From: CAVWXT01 sp963759115
Lineage (GTDB): Bacteria; Planctomycetota; Planctomycetia; Pirellulales; Thermoguttaceae
NCBI GenBank assembly: GCA_963759115.1
Contig: CAVWXT010000005.1
Coordinates: 2,728,001-2,792,000 of the forward strand
Direction: 5' to 3'
DNA: 64,000 bases
Shown here: in pieces, positions 34,385 to 44,847 of the stretch
Layout: each line of letters starts with the position of its first letter
Position numbering within the stretch: the first letter of the stretch is position 1
Translations under genes and position numbers: made by a program
Notes under the pieces: generated by a model
Told to the model about the DNA's origin: nothing
Database searches by the model: none
Seen by the model: only the letters and a program-made list of their open reading frames with translations

Positions 34385-36103
34385 CTACACCGCCGCGTGC
34401 TCCTTGTACTTTGCCAGCATCCTGGCGAACCGTGTCATTTCCGCTTCGAGGCTGGCCAGCGTGGCCGGGGCAGAGGCCAGATTGCCTTGCTGTCCCAGGC
34501 ATTCCAATTGACGGGCCAACTCGAAAACACCCGTCGCGCCAAAATACTGAACCGAACCCTTGAGGGTGTGGGCAGCCAGGCGGAGCGCCGTGGGATCGCC
34601 CGAGGCAACCGCGTCGCGGATCGCCGCCAGCAGGCAGGGCGATTCCTCGGCGGCCGCATCGACGATCGTCTCGACGGCTTTCCAATCGCCCTTGGCGGCC
34701 TTGAGCACTTCGCTCCAGTCCGCGACATCGGGGCCAGGCGGCGGCCCCTGCGATGGCGTCTCGGAAGGGAGCGAGCCCTTTATCAGTCGCTCGATCGTTT
34801 CCAGCAAGTACCGTGCATGGATCGGTTTGGAGACATACTCATCCATTCCCGCCTCCAGGCACCGCTCGCGGTCGCCTTTCAGCGCGTGGGCCGTCATCGC
34901 GATGACGGGGACGTGGGCGCCGCTCTGCCGTTCCTGCGCGGATCGCGGCCGTCGTCTCCAGTCCGTCCATCTCGGGCATTTGCACGTCCATCAGCACCAG
35001 GTCAAACGTCTGCGCACCCAGGGTTGCCAAAGCCGCACGACCGTTGCCGACGACGCTCACCGCGTGCCCTTCCCGTTCCAACAAGGTAACCACCAATTTC
35101 TGATTCACCAGGCTGTCTTCGGCCAGCAGGATTCGCAGCGGGCGCAGGCGCCGGCGCGCTTCTCCGCCAGCGACTGAAAGGCTTCATCCTCCGCCGTCGT
35201 GACGCCCATCGCCAGCATGATCGCGTCGAACAACTCCGACTGCTTGACCGGCTTGACAAGGTACGCGGCGATTCCCAATTCCTGGCAGCGGGCGACGTCG
35301 GCCGGTTGATCGCCGGACGTGAGCATCATGATCAGCGTACTTCCCAGGTTGGGGTCGTCCTTGATCTCCTTGGCCAAGGCGAAGCCGTCCATCACCGGCA
35401 TGTGTACGTCGCTCAGCACCAGGCGGTAGGGTCGTCCCTCGTCGCGGGCCTGCCGCAACATGGCCAGCGCCTCTTGACCTCCCGCCACGGCGGTGGGTTG
35501 CAGCGTCCAGTTGCCCAGCATCTCTTCGAGAATCAGGCGATTCGTGGCGTTATCGTCGACCACCAGCACGCGGGCGCCGCGAACGGCCGCGGGCTGTGCC
35601 CGCACGCCGGCCGACGGTTCCGCCGCGCCCAACCGGCAGTGCATGGTGAAGTGGAACGTGCTGCCGCGGCCGACCTGGCTCTCGACCCACATCCGCCCGC
35701 CCAGCAGGTGCATCAGCCGCGACGAAATGGCCAGGCCCAGGCCCGTCCCGCCGTAGCGGCGGGAAACGGTGCCGTCGGCCTGCTCGAAGGCCTCGAAGAC
35801 GGCGGCCTGCTTCTCCGGCGGGATGCCGATTCCCGTGTCAGTCACCTTGAACTCCAGCACGACTTCATCGCCGGCGAGCACTTGATGCTCCAACTCCACG
35901 ACGACCTCGCCCACGTCCGTGAACTTGATCGCGTTGCCCACCAGATTGATGAGCACCTGCCGCAGGCGGGCGCTGTCGCCCAGCACGACCTCGGGCACTT
36001 GGGGATGGATGTGGCACGCCAACTCGATCCCTTTCCGATCCGCCCGCAGGGCCAGCGTCTTCATCGTGTCGCCCAGTTGTTCGCGGACGTCGAAGGGGCG
36101 CAA
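34385..36103 (-). pseudogene. hybrid histidine kinase, C-terminal part: HATPase, two REC domains, Hpt (two internal frameshifts)
   Basis: Continues the kinase at 36061-38154 after a one-base shift near 36100. HATPase: VLINLVGNAIKFTDVGEVVV (N box), VTDTGIGIPPEKQ (G1), YGGTGLGLAIS (G2). REC1: RVLVVDDNATNRLILEEMLG with phospho-acceptor in LVLSDVHMPVMDG and AYLVKPVKQSE. After a shift near 35145, REC2 is ILLAEDSLVNQKLVVTLLER with VLMDVQMPEMDG. After a shift near 34945 it ends IAMTAHALKGDRERCLEAGM and YVSKPI. The final Hpt domain (about 34390-34700) has LAAHTLKGSVQYFGATGVFE with the phospho-His in AHTLKGS. The order HisKA-HATPase-REC-REC-Hpt is that of BarA-type phosphorelay kinases. Confidence 0.85.
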
Positions 36104-38154
36104 TCGAGGACCAGCTTTCCCGCCTCGATCTTGGAGAAGTCCAGGATGTCGTTGATCAGCGCCAACAGCGACTCGGCCGACTCCCCGACAACCGTCAGAA
36201 ACTCGCGTTGCTGGCGCGACAGCGGCGTATCCAGGACGAGCTCCGTCATGCCGATGATGGCGTTCATCGGCGTGCGGATTTCGTGGCTCATGTTGGCCAG
36301 GAAAGTGCTCTTGGCGCGGCTGGCCGCTTCGGCCGCTTCCTTCGCCGCCCGCAATGCTTCGGCCGCTTGCTTGCTCTCGGTGATGTCGCGGGAGATGCCG
36401 AAGGTGCCCACAATGCGTCCCGCGGCGTCGTAGAGCGGCATCTTCGTGGTGGAGACCCAGGTGGTGTGGCTGTCCGGCCAGGTTTCCTTTTCTTCCTTGT
36501 CGATGATGGGTTGCCCCGTGCGGAGGATCTCCTGCTCGTCGGCGATGGCTTCGAGCGCGTGTTCGGAGGTGAAGAAGTCCGCATCGGTCTTCCCGATCGC
36601 CTCGACCGCGTCTTGCAGTCCGAAGGTGGTCGTCAGGGCCCGGTTGATCCGGGTGAACCGGCTGTCTGCGTCTTTGAAATAGATGCTGTGCGGGAGGTAA
36701 TCCATCAGGGTGTCGAAGAGGAGGCGCTCCTGCATCAACTTGTTGTTGGCCACGATAAGCTGGGCGGTCCGCTCTTGGACACGGACCTCCAGTTCGTCGC
36801 GGGCCTTGCGGAGCTCGTCCTCGGCCCGTTTGCGCTCGGTCAGGTCGTGGACCAGCCCCATGAATCTTCTCTGCCCGTTGAAACGAATCTCGCTGATGGC
36901 GAGGTCCATCGGGAAGAGGACGCCGTCCTTGCGACGGCCGGTCACCTCGCGTCCGATCCCGATGATCTTGGCCTGGCCCGTGCGCAGGTAGTTGGCGATA
37001 TAGGCGTCGTGCAGTTCCCGGTGCGGCGAGGGCATCAACATGCTGACGTTCGAGCCGACCATTTCGGCGGCCTCGTAGCCGAACAGCCGCACCGTGGCCG
37101 GATTGACCGACTCGATGATCCCGCGCTCGTCGATGGTGATGATGGCGTCCAGCGACGCCTCCAGAATCGCGCGATGCCGCGCCTCGCTGTCGCGCAAACC
37201 TTCCTCGGTCCGCGTTCGTTCCGAGATGTCGCGGCAGGCTTCGATGATGTGGATCACCTCGCCGGCTTCATCGAAAACCGGCGCTGCGCTGATCTCCACG
37301 AAGATCTCCCGGCCCGCGGCGTCGTAGTGGGTGTGCATCACGGTCATCGGGGCCTTGGTCGCGACGACCTGGTGCAGCGGGCAGGGCTCGCTGCGACCTT
37401 CGCAGGGAAGGTTGCGATGGTGGGAGAGTTGATGACAGGTCAGGCAGACGGTGGGGTCGATTCCGCCGGCCATCTCGCGGGCGGCCCGATTGGCCAGCAG
37501 GATGCGATAGTCGCGGCCGATCACCAGCATCGTGTCTGGGATCGCGTCGATGACCGTCTGCAAGAAGGCCTGCGATTGGCGGATCTCCTCCTCCATGTTT
37601 TTGCGCTGGGTAATGTCGGTAATAGCCGTCTTGCAAAGCGACTCCTCGTGGGAACCGACAATCGGAATGCTGCGAAGCTGAACCGCGATGGACCGACCAT
37701 CGAGAGTCACCAGCCGCAACTCGGAGGTAACTTCGCGGCGCTCTCCCACGCACTCCCGGAGATGTTCCAGAAAAGCCTTCCGGTCCTCCTCGGCCACGTA
37801 CTCGGCGAAGGCGTATCCCGTCATGGCGTTGCGATCCACGCCCAGCAGCGCGGCGCCGGCCAGGTTGATTTCCTGGATGTAGCCGTCCTCGTCCAACGAG
37901 GCGTAGCCCAGCGGCGCCGAATCATACAGGTCCACGTAGCGGTCGCGATAGTCTTCCAACTGCCGCTTCGTCTCTCGCAGTTCCTGATTCTGGCGATCCA
38001 GATCGGTCAGCCGGGCGGTGAGTTCCGCGGCCAGCCGCTGCACTTCCTCGGGCCGCGGGGCAAGAGGGTCGCTAACGTACTTGGACACTAACGGATCCGC
38101 CGGCTTTGGTGCATTGGACTCGCCGTTTGGCCGGTTGGAGTTTGCATCGCCCAT
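36061..38154 (-). CDS. hybrid histidine kinase, N-terminal part: multiple PAS domains and HisKA
   Basis: Starts at the ATG at 38154. A Gln/Glu-rich coiled coil (residues 37-75, RLAAELTARLTDLDRQNQEL) is followed by four PAS domains at about 75-190, 200-320, 330-450 and 490-610 (each ending in an ITDITQRK / CRDISERT / VHDLTERKR / SRDITESK motif). PAS2 carries a Cys-rich loop (DPTVCLTCHQLSHHRNLPCE ... PCPLHQ), a pattern seen in some redox or metal-binding PAS domains. HisKA has the phospho-His in FLANMSHEIRTPMNAIIGMT. No membrane span is seen, so sensing is cytoplasmic. The frame shifts near 36100 (…GKLVLD then LRPFDVREQLGDT in the next frame) into the entry at 34385-36103. Confidence 0.88.
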   Translation of the reverse strand: MGDANSNRPNGESNAPKPADPLVSKYVSDPLAPRPEEVQRLAAELTARLTDLDRQNQELRETKRQLEDYRDRYVDLYDSAPLGYASLDEDGYIQEINLAGAALLGVDRNAMTGYAFAEYVAEEDRKAFLEHLRECVGERREVTSELRLVTLDGRSIAVQLRSIPIVGSHEESLCKTAITDITQRKNMEEEIRQSQAFLQTVIDAIPDTMLVIGRDYRILLANRAAREMAGGIDPTVCLTCHQLSHHRNLPCEGRSEPCPLHQVVATKAPMTVMHTHYDAAGREIFVEISAAPVFDEAGEVIHIIEACRDISERTRTEEGLRDSEARHRAILEASLDAIITIDERGIIESVNPATVRLFGYEAAEMVGSNVSMLMPSPHRELHDAYIANYLRTGQAKIIGIGREVTGRRKDGVLFPMDLAISEIRFNGQRRFMGLVHDLTERKRAEDELRKARDELEVRVQERTAQLIVANNKLMQERLLFDTLMDYLPHSIYFKDADSRFTRINRALTTTFGLQDAVEAIGKTDADFFTSEHALEAIADEQEILRTGQPIIDKEEKETWPDSHTTWVSTTKMPLYDAAGRIVGTFGISRDITESKQAAEALRAAKEAAEAASRAKSTFLANMSHEIRTPMNAIIGMTELVLDTPLSRQQREFLTVVGESAESLLALINDILDFSKIEAGKLVLDCAPSTSANNWATR

Positions 38155-38506
38155 GGGTACACTGCCTGCTTTCGCCGCTCCCCGTGATCGAAGAGCAGAT
38201 GCGGGAAAAGCCCCGATTCATCGACAACGCCAACTCTCGCCTGCCGTGGGCGACAACGATTCGCCCCTCGGGAATTTGCGCACGAAGCATTCGTGCCTCG
38301 CAACACCTGGTAGCGTCCGGCAACTTGCCTATGGGATTCTATGGCCGACGGCGGCGGCGGTGAATGGAGAGCCCGCGAACTCGTGCGCGGCGGCTATTTT
38401 TCAAATGGGGCCGTCGATAACCGAATCGCGGTAAACCCGGGCCCGCCGGGGAGACGCGAACGAAGACTTTTCACACCCCCACGGCGATGCGCGGCTCGCT
38501 CGGCCG
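38155..38506. other. 350-base stretch with no supported gene
   Basis: Lies between the start of the hybrid kinase gene and the 3' end of the Ala-rich repeat protein gene, both on the minus strand. Presumed to hold the kinase promoter. Frames here are short and Arg-rich. Confidence 0.4.
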
Positions 38507-40365
38507 TCAATTGGCGCTCTCGGGCGGGTAGTACAATGCGCGAGCCGCCATCGTGAGCCATTGGCACCTGTCCCCTGGATTCGCCGTCGCTTGAGTGCTG
38601 GACTCAACCGCCTCCTGCACGGTGCGACCGGCGGCAGCCACTTCTCCGGTCTTCGCCTGCGCCACGGCGATCTCGGCGAGCACCAGCACCCTGATGTCGT
38701 GCTTACCGATCTGCGCGGCTGTCGCCTTGGCGCCCGCCGCGTCGCCGGCCATCGCCTGGGCCTTGGCGATGGCGCGGTCGGCCCACGCCTTGACACCGTC
38801 GTCGCCGATCTTGGCCGCCGTGGCCGCGGCCCCCGTCAGGTCGCCCGCCGCGGCCCGCGCCGAGACGATGCTCAGATACGCCGAGAGCTTCGGCAGTTCG
38901 TTGTTGATTTGCCCTGCCGCCGTTTCGGCCAAATCCAGCGTCTGGCGCGCCCCGTCCGATCGGAAGCCCTGGTCTGGGCCGCAGCGATCCTCACCAGGGC
39001 CAAGGACTTGGCCCGCGCATCGCCGATCAGGGCCGCCGTCGCCGCGGCACCGTTGGTATCGCCGGCGTCGGTCTGCGCTGCGGCAATCGTGCTGTAGGCC
39101 GATGCCTTGACGCCCGGGTCACGAATCTGCGCCGCCGCCGTCGTGGCCAGTTCCAGGCTCTTGTGCATTCCCGCCCGATCGCCGGCCTTGTTTCGGGCGG
39201 CGGCGATCCAACTGTAGACCTGTGCCCTGCCGAAACTCCCGTCGCCGAATTGCGCCGCGGTCGCCTCGGCCCCGGTCAGGTCTCCGGCCATCACTTGGGT
39301 CTTGGCGATTTCATATTGGGCCGCCTCGTAGTAACCCGATCCGTGCTGCGATGAGCCGCGCATTTTCGCCGCGTTCGCCGCGGCCCCCGCGATGTCGCCG
39401 ATTTTCGCTTGTGTTGCGACCAGGTCGTAATAGGCCGAGGCCCGGGCGCGTTCCCTGCTAATCTTGTCCGCGACCGCTTGGGCCAGTTCCACGGCGTGGC
39501 GCACCTCCGTAATGTCTCCGGTTTTCCCCCGGGCCTCGGCGATTGACAGGTAGGCCGACGTTTTGAGGTCCTCGTCGTCGATCTGCGTGGCGGTCGCCGT
39601 CGCCCCCGCCACGTCTCCGACCTGCGCCTGAACTTCGGCAATGTCAGCGCAGATCGACTCCCGATCCGGCGCGGCCTTGATCTGTGCCGCGGCCGCTTTG
39701 GCCAGCGCCAGGCTGTCGCGTGCGCCGGCCCGATCGCCGGCCTGCGACTGTCCTTCGGCGATGTCGCAATAGGCCATCGCCCGGTCATCCTCGGCGCTGA
39801 TCCGCGCCGCCGTTGCTGCGGCCCCGGCCGGGTCTCCGGCCACCACTTGCGTCTTCACGATTTCGTGATAGACCCAGGCCTTGAAATGTTCCTGGGCGAT
39901 CTCGGCCGCGGCCGCGGCCGCAAGGTCCAGGGTCTTTCGCGCCGCGGCTGCATCGCCGGTCGTCGCCTCGGCGGCAGCGATCTGGCGCAGGGCCGACGCC
40001 TTGTGACGCGGGTGAGTAATCTGTGCCACCGTCGCCTTCGCCTCCGCAAGGTCGCCGACCACCGCCTGCGCCTCGGCGATCCGGCGGCAGGCCCAGGACT
40101 TGGCATCGGCATCCAGTATGAGCTGCGCATCCTTCAACGCAGCGGCCAAAAGTTGGCGAGCTACGCCTCGCCGGGCAGCGTCCGGAGCGGCTTTCTGTCC
40201 GTTTGTTTGGGGCATCTCCGCGCCGCGACTGCTCGCATGGCCGCCAGCCAAGGCAAGCGCCACGATCACGAGGATCGCTGCGGCGGTTGCCCGCGGCGTC
40301 GGGTTGCCTTGCCCACTGTCGCCGCCCTTCGCACTCTGCGCCGTTGACAACGGGTGGCTTTTCAT
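38507..40365 (-). CDS. secreted Ala-rich helical-repeat (TPR-like) protein, one frameshift
   Basis: Starts at the ATG at 40365 with GGAGAG upstream. A long N-terminal tail precedes a signal peptide (ATAAAILVIVALALAGGHAS). The rest is about fourteen units of 35-37 residues with consensus AYxxIAxAQAxAGDxAGAxATAAQI. Examples: WACRRIAEAQAVVGDLAEAK, ICADIAEVQAQVGDVAGATA, AYSTIAAAQTDAGDTNGAAA, WADRAIAKAQAMAGDAAGAK. This is a TPR-like helix-turn-helix solenoid. Near 38945 the frame shifts; the last three units are read from the other frame (LSAYLSIVSARAAAGDLTGA... to the stop at 38507). The role is unknown; such solenoids usually mediate protein contacts. Confidence 0.75.
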
Positions 40366-40603
40366 CGTTGGTCTCTCCATCGTCCCCCAACACGTCTTCG
40401 GTCCACCGTCATTGTCCGGGGACAACATCCGGCCGTCAACCGTCCGCGTTGTCTTGGGGGGCGGGCGTGCCGCGGTTGACGGCGTGTCTGCCCGCGTTCG
40501 GGCCGTTGCGGAATCGCAGCCGGCCCGATAAAATCGGCAGAACGCACGGCGAGCGTCGCCCAGGCAGGTCTGCCTCCACCGCAACAGCACGGGGCATCTG
40601 GCA

Positions 40604-41692
40604 ATGAGCACGAACCCCATCGACGAGGTCTGTCCCGATCAGATTCGCCGCTGGCTCACGGCGGCCGTCAACGCCGAGGCTTCGGACCTTCACGTCGTAT
40701 CGGGGTATCCGCCTGTGCTGCGGGTCAACGGCGAGTTGCAGCCGTTGGATTCGGAGTCGCTCGGCGCCGACGCCATCCGTGAAATGCTCGTGCGGCTTTG
40801 CCCTCCGCACGCGATGGAGCAATTTCGGGCCGACCCGAACGTCGATTTCGCCCTGGATCTTACGCTGGGCGAGGGGATGCGGCGGTTTCGCGTCAATTAT
40901 TTCCTCAGCGGACAGCAGATGGGGGCTTGCTTCCGGGTCATCCCGGCAACGATTCCCGACTTTCAGTGGGCGGGATTTCCCGAGGCCTTCGCCCGGCAGC
41001 TTTCCCACTACCGCAACGGGCTGGTGCTCGTCTGCGGAGTGGTCGGATCGGGGAAAACCACCTCCCTGGCGATGCTCATCAACCTGTTGAACCAAGAGGG
41101 CGGCTACCGCATCATCACGATCGAGGAGCCGGTGGAGTACCTGTTTCCCAAGACCTCCGCGTCGGTGGTCACGCAGCGAGAGGTCGGCCGGGACGTTCAG
41201 ACGTTCGCCGACGGACTGAAGTACGGCTTGCGGCAGGACCCGGACGTGATCCTGGTCGGCGAGATCCGCGATCGGGAGACCGCCCAGATGGCACTCAGCG
41301 CGGCCGAGACGGGCCATCTGGTGTTGTCGACCCTGCACACCCGCGACGCCAAGGGGGCCATCTCGCGCTACGCCGATCTCTTCCCGCAAAACGATCAGCG
41401 CGAGGTGCGCGCGCAGCTTGCCTTGAGCCTGCGCGCGGTGGTCAGCCAGCATCTGCTGCCCAACGCGCGGAAGGGGGAACGGCGGGTCTTGGCGATGGAG
41501 ATCATGTTCAACAATTCGCCCATCGCCGCGGCGATCCGCTTCGGCAAGATCGAGTCGATCGACACCGTCATCCTCACCAGCCGCGCCGAAGGCATGCTGC
41601 CCCTGGACGAGTCCATCAAGCGGCTGTTCCGCGAGCACCGCATCACGAAGGAAACGGCCGAGCGTTTCGCCAGCCCCGGAACCAAGCTCTAG
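40604..41692 (+). CDS. pilT: PilT-type type IV pilus retraction ATPase
   Basis: A 362-aa hexameric ATPase of the PilT/PilU group. N-terminal PAS-like domain with ASDLHVVSGYPPVLRVNGEL; Walker A GVVGSGKTTS around 145-154; Asp box IIEEPVEYLF-type segment at 172-181; Walker B DVILVGEIRD at 214-223; His box TGHLVLSTLHTRDA; C-terminal helix. AIRNLIRE-type retraction motif is not clearly visible. No pilin or pilus assembly gene is adjacent. The stop overlaps the stop of the convergent Ser/Thr kinase gene by four bases. Confidence 0.92.
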   Translation: MSTNPIDEVCPDQIRRWLTAAVNAEASDLHVVSGYPPVLRVNGELQPLDSESLGADAIREMLVRLCPPHAMEQFRADPNVDFALDLTLGEGMRRFRVNYFLSGQQMGACFRVIPATIPDFQWAGFPEAFARQLSHYRNGLVLVCGVVGSGKTTSLAMLINLLNQEGGYRIITIEEPVEYLFPKTSASVVTQREVGRDVQTFADGLKYGLRQDPDVILVGEIRDRETAQMALSAAETGHLVLSTLHTRDAKGAISRYADLFPQNDQREVRAQLALSLRAVVSQHLLPNARKGERRVLAMEIMFNNSPIAAAIRFGKIESIDTVILTSRAEGMLPLDESIKRLFREHRITKETAERFASPGTKL

Positions 41693-43317
41693 GCTGAACG
41701 CTTCTTCTCCACCTCCTGCCACCACGCCGCCGCCCGCGATTCGGTCCACTTCCCGGCACACTCGCAGGCGGCAAGGGCCTGCTCCAGGCTTTCCACGTCC
41801 TGAAACCTGTTGGCAGGCAGTTTGGCCAGGCAGCGGATGATCACCAACTCCAGGTCGGACGGCACGGCCGGATTGACCTGGGCCGGCGGTTCGATGGGAG
41901 TGCGGCAATGAGCCGCAATGATCTCGAACGGATTATCGCCCTCGAATGGCGGCCTGCCCGTGACGAGGTGATAGGCCACGCCGCCGAGCGAATAGATGTC
42001 GCTGCGGGCGTCCAGCTTAGCGGACGACTTCACCTGCTCCGGGCACATGTACAGCGGAGAGCCGCAGAAGGCGTTTTCTTGGGTCAACTGCGAATCCTCG
42101 CCGCCGAGGGCCTGCTCTTTCACCAAGCCGAAGTCCAAGAGCTTGGCGACGTCATAAACGCCGCCTCGTTCGGCAGCAAAGATGTTGGCCGGCTTGATGT
42201 CGCGATGGATGAGCCCTTTGGCATGCGCCTCCCGCAAGGCATTGCAGACTTGCCGCAGAAAATGAATCGCCCGTTCCGGCGGCAGCGGGCCATAATACCT
42301 TACCAGCTCCTCCAAGCTGAGCCCGGGGAGGAACTCCATGACGTAGTAGAACGTTCCGTCGTCCGAATGGCCGTAGTCGAAGATTTCGACCGTGTTCCAG
42401 TGGGTCAACCGGGCCGTGGCCTGCACCTCCCGCTCAAAGCGCGCCAGGGCGGTGGCGTCGGCCGCCTTGCCGGGCTTGATGAGCTTGATCGCACAGGGGC
42501 GTTTCAAGAGTTGGTGCTCGGCCCGATAGACCTCGCCCATGCCGCCCGAACCAAGCTTGGTCTTCAGCACGTACTGTCCCAACTGCTTCGCCTTGAAGGC
42601 CTCGCGGCGGACGGCGTTGACCGTGTAGGTGCCAAACACGGCGACCAGAACGGTCACGAACGGCATAGGAATCAGCATGCCCATTTTGTCGGCGTCGAGT
42701 GCAGCCTCCACGCCGGGCACTTGCCAACGGAGCCAAAGGAGCAAGCCGAACGGCAAACAGGCCGTGGGAAGCAGGATTGCCAGCGCCCGCTGCCACGTAT
42801 TCGGCATGAGGATGCTATAGATCAGGATCAAGATGCACCAACTGGCACAGTAGCTGTGCTCGGCGGCAACCACAGACAAGGGATCATCCATCCTGGCAAA
42901 GGCGACGATTCGCGTCCCCATCATCAACAGCAATTGCACCACCAGGGCCCCAAACAAGACGCCCTCCGTCCAGCGGAGCTGGCTTAGCGAGAAGGGCCTT
43001 GCGCTTCGCAGGGCCAGAAAGCCGCCCAGGAAGGCCAGCAAGACCACGGCCCTGACGCCAACCAGCGGGGCGTACTCGGAGAACAGGTTGAGGACAAACA
43101 TCAAGGCCAAGAGAAGCAACAATACCAGCGTGATGGCCGTCAACCGGCTTCGCAGCAGCCCGGCCGTCTCATCGGAGAAGCGGGGCCGGGCGCCTTCGAC
43201 GAACCCCACGTTGGGTCTCGAGGTATCGCTCCGCATCCTCTCCCTTGACAACGGCTGGAGCGGAGAGACCGCATCCCGTGTCGGTCCAGTCCCGATGAAG
43301 TCGTTAGGCAGACTCAT
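41689..43317 (-). CDS. membrane-anchored Ser/Thr protein kinase
   Basis: 542 aa with unusual order: about 60 cytoplasmic residues, then five or six membrane spans between 60 and 235 (ITLVLLLLLALMFVLNLFSE, VVLLAFLGGFLALRS, GVLFGALVVQLLLMMGTRIV, WCILILIYSILMP, FVTVLVAVFGTYTV), then a Hanks-type kinase domain at 248-515. Kinase motifs: GSGGMGEVY at 256-264, K278 (CAIKLIK), HRDIKPAN at 371-378 (catalytic D373), DFG at 395-397, CGSPLYMCPEQ (P+1 loop) and DIYSLGG. All catalytic residues are present. Planctomycetes carry many such kinases; the target is unknown. Confidence 0.93.
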   Translation of the reverse strand: MSLPNDFIGTGPTRDAVSPLQPLSRERMRSDTSRPNVGFVEGARPRFSDETAGLLRSRLTAITLVLLLLLALMFVLNLFSEYAPLVGVRAVVLLAFLGGFLALRSARPFSLSQLRWTEGVLFGALVVQLLLMMGTRIVAFARMDDPLSVVAAEHSYCASWCILILIYSILMPNTWQRALAILLPTACLPFGLLLWLRWQVPGVEAALDADKMGMLIPMPFVTVLVAVFGTYTVNAVRREAFKAKQLGQYVLKTKLGSGGMGEVYRAEHQLLKRPCAIKLIKPGKAADATALARFEREVQATARLTHWNTVEIFDYGHSDDGTFYYVMEFLPGLSLEELVRYYGPLPPERAIHFLRQVCNALREAHAKGLIHRDIKPANIFAAERGGVYDVAKLLDFGLVKEQALGGEDSQLTQENAFCGSPLYMCPEQVKSSAKLDARSDIYSLGGVAYHLVTGRPPFEGDNPFEIIAAHCRTPIEPPAQVNPAVPSDLELVIIRCLAKLPANRFQDVESLEQALAACECAGKWTESRAAAWWQEVEKKRSA

Positions 43318-43338
43318 GGCGGCGTCTTGACTCCTCAG

Positions 43339-44808
43339 TCAGCGGGCCGGCGGGGCGGTTTCCGGCGAGGTTCGCCTGGCCCGCCACACCAGGTAGAACG
43401 GTATTCCCGTCAGCACCAAGGCGGCCCCGATCAGCGTGGCCTGGGGATCGCCCTGAATCACAAAAACCAGGAAAGAGATGCAGATCGCCAGGTAGAGGGC
43501 CGGTGTGACCGGGTAGCCCCAACAGCGATAGGGGCGGGGCCGCTCCGGCTGTCTGAATCGCAGCCAATAGACGGCGGCCACCGTCAGGCCGCCGAAGAAG
43601 ACCGAGGCAAACGTCGTATAGGTCAACAGCTTGGTGTAGGAGCCGGTCAGCACCAGGACCATCGACCAGATGCCTTGGAACACCAGCGCCACGGTGGGCG
43701 TTCCCCGCGGACTCAGGCTTGCGCAACTGCGGAAGAAGAGCCCGTCGCGGGCCATGGCAAAGAAGACGCGGGCGCCGCCCAAGATCAGGCCGTTGACCGC
43801 GCCGAACGTCGAAACCAGGATGGCAATCGCCACCAGAATGGAGCCGACGTTGCCAAAGAGCACGTCCGCCACGCTCTGCGCCACCCGGCCCTCATCGGCC
43901 GCGGCGATCCGATCGACCGGCAGGACGGCCATGTAGGCGACATTCGTCAACAGGTACAAGATCGTTACCAGCAGACAGCCCAGCACCAGCGCACGGGGCA
44001 TCGTGCGATGGGAGTCGTGAACCTCCTCGGCCACGAAGGTGAGAGTGGACCATCCGTCGAAGGCGAAAAGGGCCTTGGACATCGCCACGGCCACTCCGGC
44101 CAAGAAACCCGCCTGAAAGGCCTCCGGGCCGGGAAGGAAGGGGCGAAAGTGCGAAGTTCCCGTTGGCTCGGTCACCCTGCCCGAAAGAGTCAGTCCGGCC
44201 ACGATCAGGGCCGCCAGGGCAGCCATCTTCAAGACCGTGAACAGGTTTTGCACGAACGCCCCCTCGCGCACGCCTCGTATGTTCACGCCGGTCAGCAGAA
44301 CGATCACGCCGCAGGCCACCAACTGCGCCGAATTGAGTTCGATACTCCGCAGACAATCGGGACAATGCAGAAAGTCTTGCGCAGCAGTTGGCAGCAAGTC
44401 GCCAAGCGGAACGCTCAGCAAGACGTTGGCCTCGCCAAAGACCGGTGCCAGCACGCCGAGGTACTTGGCAAAGGCCAGCGCCACCGCCGCGTTGAAGCCC
44501 GTCGCAATGACGAGGAACTGCGTCCAGCCGAACAAGAATCCCCAAAATTCGCTGTAGGCTTCGTTCAGGAACACGTATTGGCCGCCGGTGCGAGGGAACA
44601 TGGCCGCCAACTCGGAGTAGCAGACTGCCCCGAGCATGGTGAACAGCCCGGCAAACACCCACAGGCCAATCAGGACGCCGGGCGTACTGACCGATTGGGC
44701 CATGTACGACAGAGTGAAGAATATCCCCGACCCGATCGTCGAGCCGACCGCCAGCATCGTGGCGTCGAACAGTCCCAAGCGTCGCTGCAATTGGCGGGTC
44801 TGGCTCAT
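43339..44808 (-). CDS. APC-family amino acid permease
   Basis: A 489-aa transporter with about twelve to thirteen spans. The first span carries the family signature GLFDATMLAVGSTIGSGIFF (the unwound TM1 GSGIF motif), and VFDGWSTLTFVAEEV is the conserved TM6 segment. The ATG at 44808 has GGAGCAGAG upstream. It starts about 40 bases after the end of the aminotransferase gene on the same strand. Together these suggest uptake and transamination of an amino acid, possibly a branched-chain one (inference from the neighbour). Confidence 0.93.
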   Translation of the reverse strand: MSQTRQLQRRLGLFDATMLAVGSTIGSGIFFTLSYMAQSVSTPGVLIGLWVFAGLFTMLGAVCYSELAAMFPRTGGQYVFLNEAYSEFWGFLFGWTQFLVIATGFNAAVALAFAKYLGVLAPVFGEANVLLSVPLGDLLPTAAQDFLHCPDCLRSIELNSAQLVACGVIVLLTGVNIRGVREGAFVQNLFTVLKMAALAALIVAGLTLSGRVTEPTGTSHFRPFLPGPEAFQAGFLAGVAVAMSKALFAFDGWSTLTFVAEEVHDSHRTMPRALVLGCLLVTILYLLTNVAYMAVLPVDRIAAADEGRVAQSVADVLFGNVGSILVAIAILVSTFGAVNGLILGGARVFFAMARDGLFFRSCASLSPRGTPTVALVFQGIWSMVLVLTGSYTKLLTYTTFASVFFGGLTVAAVYWLRFRQPERPRPYRCWGYPVTPALYLAICISFLVFVIQGDPQATLIGAALVLTGIPFYLVWRARRTSPETAPPAR

Positions 44809-44847
44809 GGTCTCTGCTCCAGCCTTTGGGCTTGTCGACGAGGGACG

